Positions 1-6,325 of a stretch of 8,740 nt of DNA are shown here, in pieces (positions within the stretch are counted from its first letter, which is position 1; every line of letters starts with the position of its first letter). The translations under genes were made by a program, and so were the position numbers. Below the pieces are notes generated by a model. It did not search any database and had not been told where the DNA came from. It worked only from the letters and a program-made list of their open reading frames with translations. Origin of the DNA: an uncultured Actinoplanes sp. (GTDB taxonomy: Bacteria > Actinomycetota > Actinomycetes > Mycobacteriales > Micromonosporaceae); contig CAKUMG010000187.1 in assembly GCA_934667465.1 (NCBI GenBank), positions 1 through 8,740 of the forward strand. The letters are read 5' to 3'.

Positions 1-222
1 GGGCTCGGCCGGCTGCCCGACCCGCCGCACGACCTGCTCGCCGAGGGGCTGTGGTGCCTGGTCGCGCGCGCGGCCGTCCGGAACGGCGACCGTCCGGCGA
101 TGCTGCGCGCGCGGGAGGCCCTGCTGCCCGCCACGGCGGAGCTGGGCGGCGCGGCGAGCGGCCTGCTCACCGTGGGCCCGGTGCGCGACCACCTGGCCGC
201 GCTCGCCGCGGCCCTCGGGTAG
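1..222 (+). CDS. C-terminal fragment of an unrecognised protein, possibly a helical-repeat (TPR/SARP-like) regulator
   Basis: The frame beginning at base 1 is open for 73 codons and ends in TAG at 220-222; the start lies outside the window. Third positions are almost all G or C, as in a real actinomycete gene. The peptide is alanine- and leucine-rich and looks alpha-helical, with pieces such as LLAEGLWCLVARAAVRNGD, MLRARE and the closing SGLLTVGPVRDHLAAL. A repeat-like helix pair followed by a short conserved-looking GLLTVGPV segment recalls the C-terminal helical regions of actinobacterial regulators or TPR proteins. That is an impression from memory, not an identification. It converges on the glucosyltransferase, with one base between the stop codons. 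No function is assigned. Confidence 0.6.
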   Translation, partial: GLGRLPDPPHDLLAEGLWCLVARAAVRNGDRPAMLRAREALLPATAELGGAASGLLTVGPVRDHLAALAAALG

Positions 223-252
223 CTCAGGCCACGTTGCGGTCGTCGCCCGAGG
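213..252. terminator. Weak inverted repeat at the convergent 3' ends, possible bidirectional terminator
   Basis: CCTCGGG at 213-219 is complementary to CCCGAGG at 246-252, a 7-bp GC-rich stem with a 26-nt loop. It spans the two facing stop codons (220-222 on plus, 226-224 on minus). There is no T tract on either side, and the long loop makes the structure marginal. It is listed because these two genes leave no other space for a terminator. Confidence 0.25.
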
Positions 253-1546
253 TGAGCAGGCGCAGCGACGGGCGCCCCGCAGGTGTCTCCTCCACCGGAG
301 CCTCGGCCCCGGCGGCCTCCGCCTCGAGGGCCAGCAGCCGCTCGGCCTCGCGGGCGACGATGCCGCTGCCGCGGACCGCCTGGTGGTAGACGCCGGCGGT
401 GCGGGCCGCCAAAGCCGGCCAGGCGAAGTCCTCGCGCGCCCGGCGGCGGCCACCGCGGGCCAGGGCCCGGGAGTGCTCGCGGTCGGTCAGCACCGAGACG
501 ACCGCGGCCGCCAGGGCCTCGGGGTCGCCCGGTGCGAACGTGACGCCGCTGACGCCCTCCTCGACGATCTCGGTCAGGCCGCCGGTGGCCGCGGCCACGA
601 CCGGGGTGCCGGCCGCGGTGGCCTCGAGCGCGACCATGCCGGACGGCTCGTAGTCGCCGGGGACGACGTGGCAGTCGGACGCCGCCATCAGCGCGGTCAG
701 CTCGGGGCCGGGCAGGTGGCCCGCGAAGGTCACGCCCTCGGGCGCGCGTGCCTCGAGCCCGGCGCGCTCGGGGCCGTCGCCCGCGATCACGACGCGCAGG
801 CCCGGGACCGCCTCGGCCAGCCGGGGGACCGCGTCGAGCAGGTGCTGCACGCCCTTCTCGGGCACCAGCCGGCCGGCGAACGTGATCAGCGGGGCGTCAC
901 CGGCGTAGCGGCGGCGCGCGGCGGCGATCTCGGGCGGCCGTGCGTACCAGCGCAGCACGTCGACGCCGTTGCGGATCACCACGGTCCGGGCGGGCGGCAC
1001 GGCGAACTGGTGCTGGACCTCGCGGCGCATGAAGTCGGAGCACACGATGACGCGGGCGGCCTCGGAGACCAGCCAGTGCTCGATGTCGTCGATCGTGTGG
1101 TGATGGGGCAGCGGGAGCGTACCCTGGTGCCGGCCCGCCTCGGTGGCGTGCACCGTGGCGATCATGGGCACGTCGAGGTGCTCGCGCAGGGTCACGGCGG
1201 CGTGGGCGACCAGCCAGCCGTGCGCGTGCACGACGTCGTACTGCCCGCTGCGGGCGACGCGCAGGGCGGCCCGGGTCAGGGTGTGGTTGAACGCGGTCGT
1301 CCAGGCGACCAGGTTGCCGTCCTCGGCCGGGAAGTGTGCCGGGTCCTCGGCCGCGCGGACGATGTGGACGCCCTCGTCGTATTCCTCGTGCGGGGCGCCG
1401 GGGGTGTGCCGGGTGACCACGGTGACCTCGTGCCCGCCGGCCGCCAGCGCGGTGGCCAGGGCATGCACGTGCCGGCCGGGGCCGCCGACGGTCAGCGGCG
1501 GATACTCCCAGCTCAACATCAAGATCCGCATCCGGCGGGTCAACAT
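224..1546 (-). CDS. GT4 family alpha-1,4-glucosyltransferase, Rv3032-like
   Basis: A 440-residue retaining glycosyltransferase with the GT-B fold, predicted cytoplasmic. It should extend alpha-1,4-glucan from a nucleotide-glucose donor. The N-terminal domain opens with MRILMLSWEYPP (residues 6-17) and a glycine loop, GGPGRHVHAL (21-30). A mid-domain segment, VHATEAGRH, and a following WLVSEA closely match my recollection of mycobacterial Rv3032. The C-terminal domain has GRLVPEKG, with the donor-phosphate residues R226 and K231, and the EX7E motif EPSGMVALE (E300, E308). After about residue 385 comes an Ala/Glu-rich tail. Of three in-frame starts, ATG at 1546 is preferred for an AGGG (1560-1557) ten bases upstream; GTG 1552 and ATG 1531 are alternatives. 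The usual GGLG loop is GGPG here. It is divergent from treX. Family assignment is firm; the exact polymer (glycogen, capsular glucan or a glucosylated lipid) is inferred. Confidence 0.92.
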   Translation of the reverse strand: MLTRRMRILMLSWEYPPLTVGGPGRHVHALATALAAGGHEVTVVTRHTPGAPHEEYDEGVHIVRAAEDPAHFPAEDGNLVAWTTAFNHTLTRAALRVARSGQYDVVHAHGWLVAHAAVTLREHLDVPMIATVHATEAGRHQGTLPLPHHHTIDDIEHWLVSEAARVIVCSDFMRREVQHQFAVPPARTVVIRNGVDVLRWYARPPEIAAARRRYAGDAPLITFAGRLVPEKGVQHLLDAVPRLAEAVPGLRVVIAGDGPERAGLEARAPEGVTFAGHLPGPELTALMAASDCHVVPGDYEPSGMVALEATAAGTPVVAAATGGLTEIVEEGVSGVTFAPGDPEALAAAVVSVLTDREHSRALARGGRRRAREDFAWPALAARTAGVYHQAVRGSGIVAREAERLLALEAEAAGAEAPVEETPAGRPSLRLLTSGDDRNVA

Positions 1547-1575
1547 CGGCACGTTGCCCTCTTTTCTCCGGGAGG

Positions 1576-1635
1576 CCGAGACTAAACCCCTCTGTCGAGT
1601 GACGTACTCCACAGAGTAAGTCGAGGGGTTCTCGG
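1576..1635. repeat. Nested inverted repeat upstream of the glucosyltransferase
   Basis: The outer arms are CCGAG (1576-1580) plus AACCCCTC (1585-1592), pairing with GAGGGGTT (1623-1630) plus CTCGG (1631-1635). That gives 13 pairs with a 4-base bulge (1581-1584). Inside is a second hairpin: CTCTGT (1590-1595) with ACAGAG (1611-1616), one C/C mismatch, then GAGT (1597-1600) with ACTC (1606-1609) and a five-base loop. The arms compete at 1590-1592, so two alternative folds are possible. The element ends 30 bp upstream of the minus-strand start. It could be a leader structure in the glucosyltransferase mRNA or an operator (GAGT-N5-ACTC core). Structure is seen; function is inferred. Confidence 0.55.
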
Positions 1636-1734
1636 AAACGCGGCGGCGGGGCGGCGAGTCGCGGAAACCACCGGAAAAATCGATGGGTGGGTTCCCGGGC
1701 CGTCGCCGGGACGGTATCGGACAGGTCGGGAAGA

Positions 1735-1762
1735 ATGACCGGTGTACGCGGCCGCACAGGAT
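1735..1762 (+). promoter_or_regulatory. Candidate promoter for treXYZ
   Basis: ATGACC (1735-1740) resembles a -35 TTGACC element. CAGGAT (1757-1762) resembles the TAGGAT -10 hexamer common in actinomycete vegetative promoters. The spacer is 16 bases. Transcription would begin near 1769, giving a leader of roughly 90 nt that contains both hairpins listed below. The match is partial and many such matches occur by chance. Confidence 0.3.
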
Positions 1763-1775
1763 TAAGCCGGCGCGT

Positions 1776-1799
1776 GGCGGGGCACATGGGAGCCCCGCC
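1776..1799 (+). promoter_or_regulatory. Perfect 8-bp GC hairpin in the treX leader
   Basis: GGCGGGGC (1776-1783) pairs perfectly with GCCCCGCC (1792-1799) around an eight-base loop. It lies 58 bases before the treX start codon. No T run follows; the downstream bases include five A residues (1807-1811), so it does not look like a standard intrinsic terminator. It could stabilise the leader or act as an attenuator together with the next hairpin. Confidence 0.45.
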
Positions 1800-1811
1800 C
1801 GCGGCGAAAAA

Positions 1812-1845
1812 GCCCTCGCGACCGCGGGTACCGACGGTCGAGGGC
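1812..1845 (+). promoter_or_regulatory. Hairpin abutting the treX ribosome-binding site
   Basis: GCCCTCG (1812-1818) pairs with CGAGGGC (1839-1845). After a two-base bulge (1819-1820), ACCG (1821-1824) pairs with CGGT (1835-1838) around a ten-base loop. The stem ends one base before the AGGAG (1846-1850), so it could stack next to or modulate access to the ribosome site. A regulatory role is inferred from position alone. Confidence 0.45.
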
Positions 1846-1860
1846 AGGAGCAGCAACATG
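1846..1860 (+). promoter_or_regulatory. Ribosome-binding site and start codon of treX
   Basis: AGGAG at 1846-1850 is followed by seven bases and then ATG at 1858. This decides the treX start over in-frame upstream candidates such as ATG 1735, which would add a non-conserved Arg/Pro/Gly-rich leader. Conserved family sequence begins right after it with VWPGHRYPLGA. Confidence 0.8.
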
Positions 1861-3969
1861 CAGGTGTGGCCGGGTCACCGGTATCCGCTGGGCGCGACGT
1901 ACGACGGCACGGGCACCAACTTCGCGATCTTCTCGGAGGTCGCGGAGGCGGTCGAGCTGTGCCTCTTCGACGCCTCCGGCAACGAGCGCAAGGTTCAGCT
2001 GCACGAGCAGGACGCGTTCGTCTGGCACGCCTATCTGCCCGGGGTGGAGCCGGGCCAGCGGTACGGCTACCGCGTCTACGGGCCGTACGACCCGGCACGC
2101 GGCCTGCGGTGCAACCCGCACAAGCTGCTGCTGGACCCGTACGCGAGGGCCGTCGACTCGGACATCGACTGGCACCCGTCGCTGTACGCGTACGACATGG
2201 CGAACCCGGATCAGATGTCCGACCTGGACTCGGCGCCGCACATGGCGAAGGGCGTGGTCGTCAACCCGTACTTCGACTGGGGCAACGACCGCCGGCCGGA
2301 CATCCCCTACCACCACTCGGTGATCTACGAGACGCACGTCAAGGGCCTGACCGAGCGCCACCCGGACGTGCCCGCCGACATGCGGGGCACCTACGCCGCG
2401 ATCGGCCACCCCGCCGTGATCGAGCACTTCGCGAAGCTCGGCGTGACAGCGGTCGAGCTGATGCCCGTGCACCAGTTCGTGCACGACAACCGCCTGCACG
2501 ACCTGGGCCTGCGCAACTACTGGGGCTACAACACGCTCGGCTTCTTCGCGCCCTACCACGGCTACTCCGCCATGGGCTCGCTCGGCCAGCAGACCCAGGA
2601 GTTCCGCGGCATGGTCAAGGCCCTGCACGCGGCCGGCATGGAGGTCATCCTCGACGTCGTCTACAACCACACGGCGGAGGGCAACCACCTCGGCCCGACG
2701 ATGAGCCTCAAGGGCATCGACAACCGGACCTACTACCGGGTCGTCGACGACCAGCCGAACTTCTACATGGACTACACGGGCACGGGCAACAGCCTCAACG
2801 TCCGCAGCCCGCAGAGCCTTCAGCTGATCATGGACTCGCTGCGCTACTGGGTCACCGAGATGCACGTCGACGGCTTCCGCTTCGACCTGGCGTCCACCCT
2901 GGCCCGCGAGTTCTACGACGTGGACCGGCTCTCCACGTTCTTCGAGGTCATCCAGCAGGACCCGATCGTCGGTCAGGTCAAACTGATCGCCGAGCCGTGG
3001 GACGTCGGCCCGGGCGGTTACCAGGTCGGCAACTTCCCGCCCAACTGGACCGAGTGGAACGGCAAGTACCGCGACACCGTACGCGACTTCTGGCGCGGTG
3101 AGCCCGCCACGCTCGCCGAGTTCGCGTCCCGGATCACCGGCTCGGCCGACCTCTACCAGGACGACGGCCGCAAGCCGTTCCACTCGATCAACTTCGTCAC
3201 CGCGCACGACGGCTTCACGCTCAACGACCTGGTCTCGTACAACGACAAGCACAACGACGCCAACGGCGAGGAGAACCGGGACGGCGAGAGCCACAACCGC
3301 TCCTGGAACTGTGGCACCGAGGGGCCGTCGGACGACAAGGGCGTGCTGGAGCTGCGCGCCAAGCAGCGCCGCAACTTCCTGGCCACGCTGATGCTCAGCC
3401 AGGGCGTGCCGATGATCTCGCACGGCGACGAGCTGGGCCGCACCCAGCAGGGCAACAACAACGCGTACTGCCAGGACAACGAGATCAGCTGGATCGACTG
3501 GGACAACGCCGACGAGACGCTGCTCGAGTTCACCCGCAAGCTGACCGCGTTCCGGCACCGGCACCAGGTGTTCCAGCGCCGCCGGTTCTTCACCGGGCTG
3601 CCGGTGACCGCGCGCGGCGGCGGCGACCCGCTGCCCGACCTGGAGTGGTTCACCCCGGACGGCCGGCAGATGACCGGCGACGACTGGGGCAACGACTTCG
3701 GGCGCGCGGTCGCGCTGTTCGTCAACGGCGAGGGCATCCGCGAGCGCGGCCAGTACGGCCAGCGCCACGTCGACAGCTCGTTCCTGCTGTTCTTCAACGC
3801 GCACGACGCGCCGATCGAGTTCTCCACGCCGCCCGCCGAGTACGGCGAGAAGTGGGAGAAGGTCATCGAGACGGCCGAGCCCTCGCCCGACCGCCCCAAC
3901 GTGGTCGAGGCGGGCAACACGATCCTCGTTCCGGACCGCTCGCTCATCGTCTTGGACAGGACGGTTTAA
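1858..3969 (+). CDS. treX: Glycogen debranching enzyme TreX/GlgX (GH13_11 isoamylase type)
   Basis: A 703-residue enzyme that hydrolyses alpha-1,6 branch points of glycogen-like glucan, releasing linear maltodextrins for TreY. It is predicted cytoplasmic, with no signal peptide. An N-terminal CBM48-type beta-sandwich (about residues 8-100, starting YPLGATYDGTGTNFAIFSE) precedes the GH13 barrel. The four signature regions are intact: DVVYNH (266-271), GFRFDLA with nucleophile D343, LIAEPWD with acid/base E379, and VTAHDG with D451. The isoamylase marker QGNNNAYCQDNE follows, then a C-terminal beta domain. Length is normal for actinobacterial GlgX/TreX. The stop TAA overlaps the treY ATG by one base. 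Heading a treX-treY-treZ operon points to trehalose production rather than general glycogen breakdown; glgX is the alternative name. Confidence 0.96.
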   Translation: MQVWPGHRYPLGATYDGTGTNFAIFSEVAEAVELCLFDASGNERKVQLHEQDAFVWHAYLPGVEPGQRYGYRVYGPYDPARGLRCNPHKLLLDPYARAVDSDIDWHPSLYAYDMANPDQMSDLDSAPHMAKGVVVNPYFDWGNDRRPDIPYHHSVIYETHVKGLTERHPDVPADMRGTYAAIGHPAVIEHFAKLGVTAVELMPVHQFVHDNRLHDLGLRNYWGYNTLGFFAPYHGYSAMGSLGQQTQEFRGMVKALHAAGMEVILDVVYNHTAEGNHLGPTMSLKGIDNRTYYRVVDDQPNFYMDYTGTGNSLNVRSPQSLQLIMDSLRYWVTEMHVDGFRFDLASTLAREFYDVDRLSTFFEVIQQDPIVGQVKLIAEPWDVGPGGYQVGNFPPNWTEWNGKYRDTVRDFWRGEPATLAEFASRITGSADLYQDDGRKPFHSINFVTAHDGFTLNDLVSYNDKHNDANGEENRDGESHNRSWNCGTEGPSDDKGVLELRAKQRRNFLATLMLSQGVPMISHGDELGRTQQGNNNAYCQDNEISWIDWDNADETLLEFTRKLTAFRHRHQVFQRRRFFTGLPVTARGGGDPLPDLEWFTPDGRQMTGDDWGNDFGRAVALFVNGEGIRERGQYGQRHVDSSFLLFFNAHDAPIEFSTPPAEYGEKWEKVIETAEPSPDRPNVVEAGNTILVPDRSLIVLDRTV

Positions 3970-3971
3970 TG
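3958..3971 (+). promoter_or_regulatory. treX-treY translational coupling site
   Basis: The treX stop and treY start share one base in TAATG: TAA at 3967-3969, ATG at 3969-3971. An AGGA at 3958-3961 lies seven bases before the ATG. Terminating ribosomes can re-initiate directly on treY, favouring matched amounts of the two enzymes. Confidence 0.75.
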
Positions 3972-6239
3972 CACCTCCCCACCGGCACCTACCGCATCCA
4001 GGTACGTCCCGACTTCCCGCTCAAGAGCACCGCCGAGCTCGCCGACTACCTGGCCGATCTCGGTGCCAGCCACCTCTACACGGCGCCCCTGCTCACGGCC
4101 GCGCCCGGCTCCGAGCACGGCTACGACGTCGTGGACCACACCAAGGTCAACCCGGCGATCGGCGGGGAGGAGGGCCGGCTGGCGCTCAAGGCGGCCCTCG
4201 AGGCGGCCGGGCTCGGCCTGGTCGTCGACATCGTGCCCAACCACGCCGGGGTGGCGGTCGCCGCCGCGAACCCGACCTGGTGGGACGTCCTCAAGAACGG
4301 CGAGGCGTCGCGGTACGGGAAGTTCTACGACATCGACTGGTCGCGCGGCCGGATCCTGATCCCGGTCCTCGCCGACGAGCCGGACGCGCTCGACCAGCTG
4401 CGCGTCGAGGACGGCGAGCTGCACTACTTCGACAAGCGCTACCCGATCGCCGACGGCACCGGCGAGGGCAGCCCGCGCGAGGTGCACGACCGGCAGCACT
4501 ACGAGCTGGTCAACTGGACCCGCGGCGACGCCGAGCTCACGTACCGCCGGTTCTTCACCATCACCGACCTGGCGGGCCTGCGCGTCGAGGACCCGGAGGT
4601 CTTCCGGGAGACGCACGCCGAGATCCTGCGCTGGGTCGGCGAGGGTGCGGTGCACGGCCTGCGGGTCGACCACCCCGACGGCCTGCGCGACCCCGGCGGC
4701 TATCTGACCATGCTCCGCGAGGCCGCCCCGGAGGCCTGGCTCGTGATCGAGAAGATCCTCGAGCCGGGCGAGGAGATGCCGGAGTGGCCGGTCGCGGGCA
4801 CCACCGGCTACGACGCGCTCGCCGAGGTCGGCGGTGTGTTCGTCGACCCGACCACCGAGGCGTTCTTCAACACCCTCGACCACCACCTCACCGGCACGAC
4901 GACGACCTGGGAAAACCTCGTCCACGACACCAAGCACGCGCAGGCCACCAAGCAGCTCGGCGCCGAGCTGGCCCGGATGGCCCGGCTCGTGCCGGACGAC
5001 GACGGCGCGCCCAAGGCCCTCGCCGAGCTGGCCGCGTGCTTCCCGGTCTACCGCTCCTACATGCCGTTCGGCGGGCGGCACCTCGCGCGGGCCCGGGCCG
5101 AGGCCGGCCGCCGCCGTCCCGAGCTGATCCCGTGCCTGGACAAGCTCGTCGGCCGGCTCCGCAACCCCGCCGACGAGCTGGCGATCCGCTTCCAGCAGTA
5201 CACGGGCGCGGTCATGGCCAAGGGCGTCGAGGACACCGCGTTCTACCGGTGGACCCGGTTCACCGCCCGCAACGAGGTCGGCAACGACCCGTCGCAGTTC
5301 GGGGTCGCCCCGGACGACTTCCACGACGCCACCGAGGCACGCCAGCGGCGCTACCCCGACGGCATGACCACGCTCTCGACCCACGACACCAAGCGCAGCG
5401 AGGACGTCCGGGCCCGGCTCGCCGTCCTGTCCGAGCTGCCGGGCGATTGGACCGAGGTGGTACGCCGCTGGGTGCGCACGGCGCCGCTGAGCGACCCGGC
5501 GCTGGCGCACCTGGTGTGGCAGGCCGCGGTGGGCGCCTGGCCGATCGACCGGGACCGGCTGCACGCGTACGCGCTCAAGGCCGCCAAGGAGAGCGGCGCC
5601 GCCACCACCTGGACGGCGCCCGACGAGCGGTTCGAGGCGCAGCTGCGCGCGATGGTGGACCGGATCTACGACGACCCCGCGCTGCACAGCGAGGTCGAGG
5701 GCTTCGCGGCGTCGATCACCGCGCCGGGCTGGTCCAACTCGCTGGGCCAGAAGCTCGTGCAGCTGACCATGCCCGGCGTCCCGGACGTCTACCAGGGCAC
5801 CGAGCTGTGGGACTACTCGCTGGTCGACCCGGACAACCGGCGCCCGGTGGACTTCGCCGCGCGGCGGGCCCTGCTGAGCCGCATCGACGACGGGTGGCAG
5901 CCGCCGGTCGACGACACGGGCGCCGCCAAGCTCCTGGTCACCAGCCGGGTGCTGCGCCTGCGCCGGCAGCGGCCCGAGCTGTTCACGAGCTACCGGCCGG
6001 TCTACGCCGACGGGCGGGTCTCCGAGCACGTGCTCGCCTATGACCGCGGCGGCGTGGTGGCCGTCGCGACCCGGCTGCCGGTCGGATTGTCACGGCACGG
6101 TGGCTGGCACGACACCACGCTGACACTCGACGGCCACTCCTGGACGGAAGTGTTCACCAACACCAGCTACGGCGGGAACCGTCTCGCGGTCGCCGATGTC
6201 CTGCACACGTACCCCGTCGCTTTGCTGGTGAAAGAGTGA
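3969..6239 (+). CDS. treY: Malto-oligosyltrehalose synthase TreY (GH13_26)
   Basis: A 756-residue intramolecular transglucosylase. It converts the alpha-1,4 link at the reducing end of a malto-oligosaccharide into an alpha,alpha-1,1 link, giving maltooligosyltrehalose. The N-terminus PTGTYRIQ and the adjacent SHLYTAPLLTAAPGSEHGYD are classic for TreY. GH13 regions are intact: VVDIVPNH (85-92), GLRVDHPDG with nucleophile D234, LVIEKILEPGE with acid/base E261, and LSTHDTKRSED with D473. Near the end PGVPDVYQGTELWD and DPDNRRPVDF are family hallmarks. Length matches the mycobacterial enzyme (about 765). The first Met is set by TreX coupling and by conserved sequence from residue 4. Predicted cytoplasmic, acting between TreX and TreZ. 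No missing residues seen. Confidence 0.97.
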   Translation: MHLPTGTYRIQVRPDFPLKSTAELADYLADLGASHLYTAPLLTAAPGSEHGYDVVDHTKVNPAIGGEEGRLALKAALEAAGLGLVVDIVPNHAGVAVAAANPTWWDVLKNGEASRYGKFYDIDWSRGRILIPVLADEPDALDQLRVEDGELHYFDKRYPIADGTGEGSPREVHDRQHYELVNWTRGDAELTYRRFFTITDLAGLRVEDPEVFRETHAEILRWVGEGAVHGLRVDHPDGLRDPGGYLTMLREAAPEAWLVIEKILEPGEEMPEWPVAGTTGYDALAEVGGVFVDPTTEAFFNTLDHHLTGTTTTWENLVHDTKHAQATKQLGAELARMARLVPDDDGAPKALAELAACFPVYRSYMPFGGRHLARARAEAGRRRPELIPCLDKLVGRLRNPADELAIRFQQYTGAVMAKGVEDTAFYRWTRFTARNEVGNDPSQFGVAPDDFHDATEARQRRYPDGMTTLSTHDTKRSEDVRARLAVLSELPGDWTEVVRRWVRTAPLSDPALAHLVWQAAVGAWPIDRDRLHAYALKAAKESGAATTWTAPDERFEAQLRAMVDRIYDDPALHSEVEGFAASITAPGWSNSLGQKLVQLTMPGVPDVYQGTELWDYSLVDPDNRRPVDFAARRALLSRIDDGWQPPVDDTGAAKLLVTSRVLRLRRQRPELFTSYRPVYADGRVSEHVLAYDRGGVVAVATRLPVGLSRHGGWHDTTLTLDGHSWTEVFTNTSYGGNRLAVADVLHTYPVALLVKE

Positions 6240-6325
6240 GCCGGCATGACCGCCTGCACCGAGCCTCCTCCACCGTTCGTGACTCCCGGACCGTGACGGC
6301 GAGGGCCAGAAGGGCATGCCAATGA
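6236..6325 (+). other. treY-treZ junction with two tiny overlapping frames; coding doubtful
   Basis: treY and treZ are separated by 82 bases, unlike the tight treX-treY junction. One 29-codon frame begins at GTG 6236, overlapping the treY stop, and ends TGA 6323-6325, overlapping the treZ ATG at 6322. It would bridge ribosomes from one gene to the next. Its codons (CGA, AGG, AGA, CAA) are atypical for this genome, so it is probably not a selected protein. A second frame, 6246-6296, encodes MTACTEPPPPFVTPGP, which contains four consecutive prolines. Neither is supported as a gene. No terminator or promoter is evident in the gap. Confidence 0.25.

Larger units (their letters stand above)
1547..1857. 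promoter_or_regulatory. Divergent intergenic control region between the glucosyltransferase and treXYZ
   Basis: These 311 bases lie between the two divergent translation starts and contain no convincing gene. The treX frame is open through most of the region (from 1687), but the codons do not give a conserved protein and no good ribosome site precedes the upstream starts. From left to right the region holds a nested inverted repeat (1576-1635), three copies of CGGAAA (1633, 1662, 1672), a weak inverted repeat CCCGG/CCGGG (1694-1698, 1706-1710), a candidate rightward promoter (1735-1762), and two strong hairpins (1776-1799, 1812-1845) in the treX leader. I could not pick a convincing minus-strand promoter for the glucosyltransferase. 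Confidence 0.6.

Noticed and set aside
383..1585. 400-codon plus-strand open frame over the glucosyltransferase
   Set aside because: It is a Gly/Arg/Val/Asp-rich mirror of the real minus-strand gene, without motifs.
1694..1710. CCCGG/CCGGG inverted repeat in the intergenic region
   Set aside because: The stem is only five to six GC pairs, which is expected by chance at this base composition.
1687..1857. N-terminal extension of TreX from ATG 1687 or 1735
   Set aside because: The added 41-57 residues are not family-like, neither start has a well-spaced ribosome site, and AGGAG precedes ATG 1858 at ideal distance.
1547..2098. N-terminal extension of the glucosyltransferase up to a start at 2098
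   Set aside because: The extra residues are Arg/Pro-rich, would overlap treX antisense and cross the structured intergenic region. Family sequence begins at MRILMLSWEYPP.
1762..3804. 680-codon minus-strand open frame opposite treX
   Set aside because: It is an antisense shadow with repetitive Val/Arg/Leu composition, and treX on the plus strand carries all catalytic motifs.
3966..6029. 687-codon minus-strand open frame opposite treY
   Set aside because: It is an antisense shadow rich in Val, Arg, Gly and Leu with no recognisable motif; treY on the plus strand is complete and conserved.
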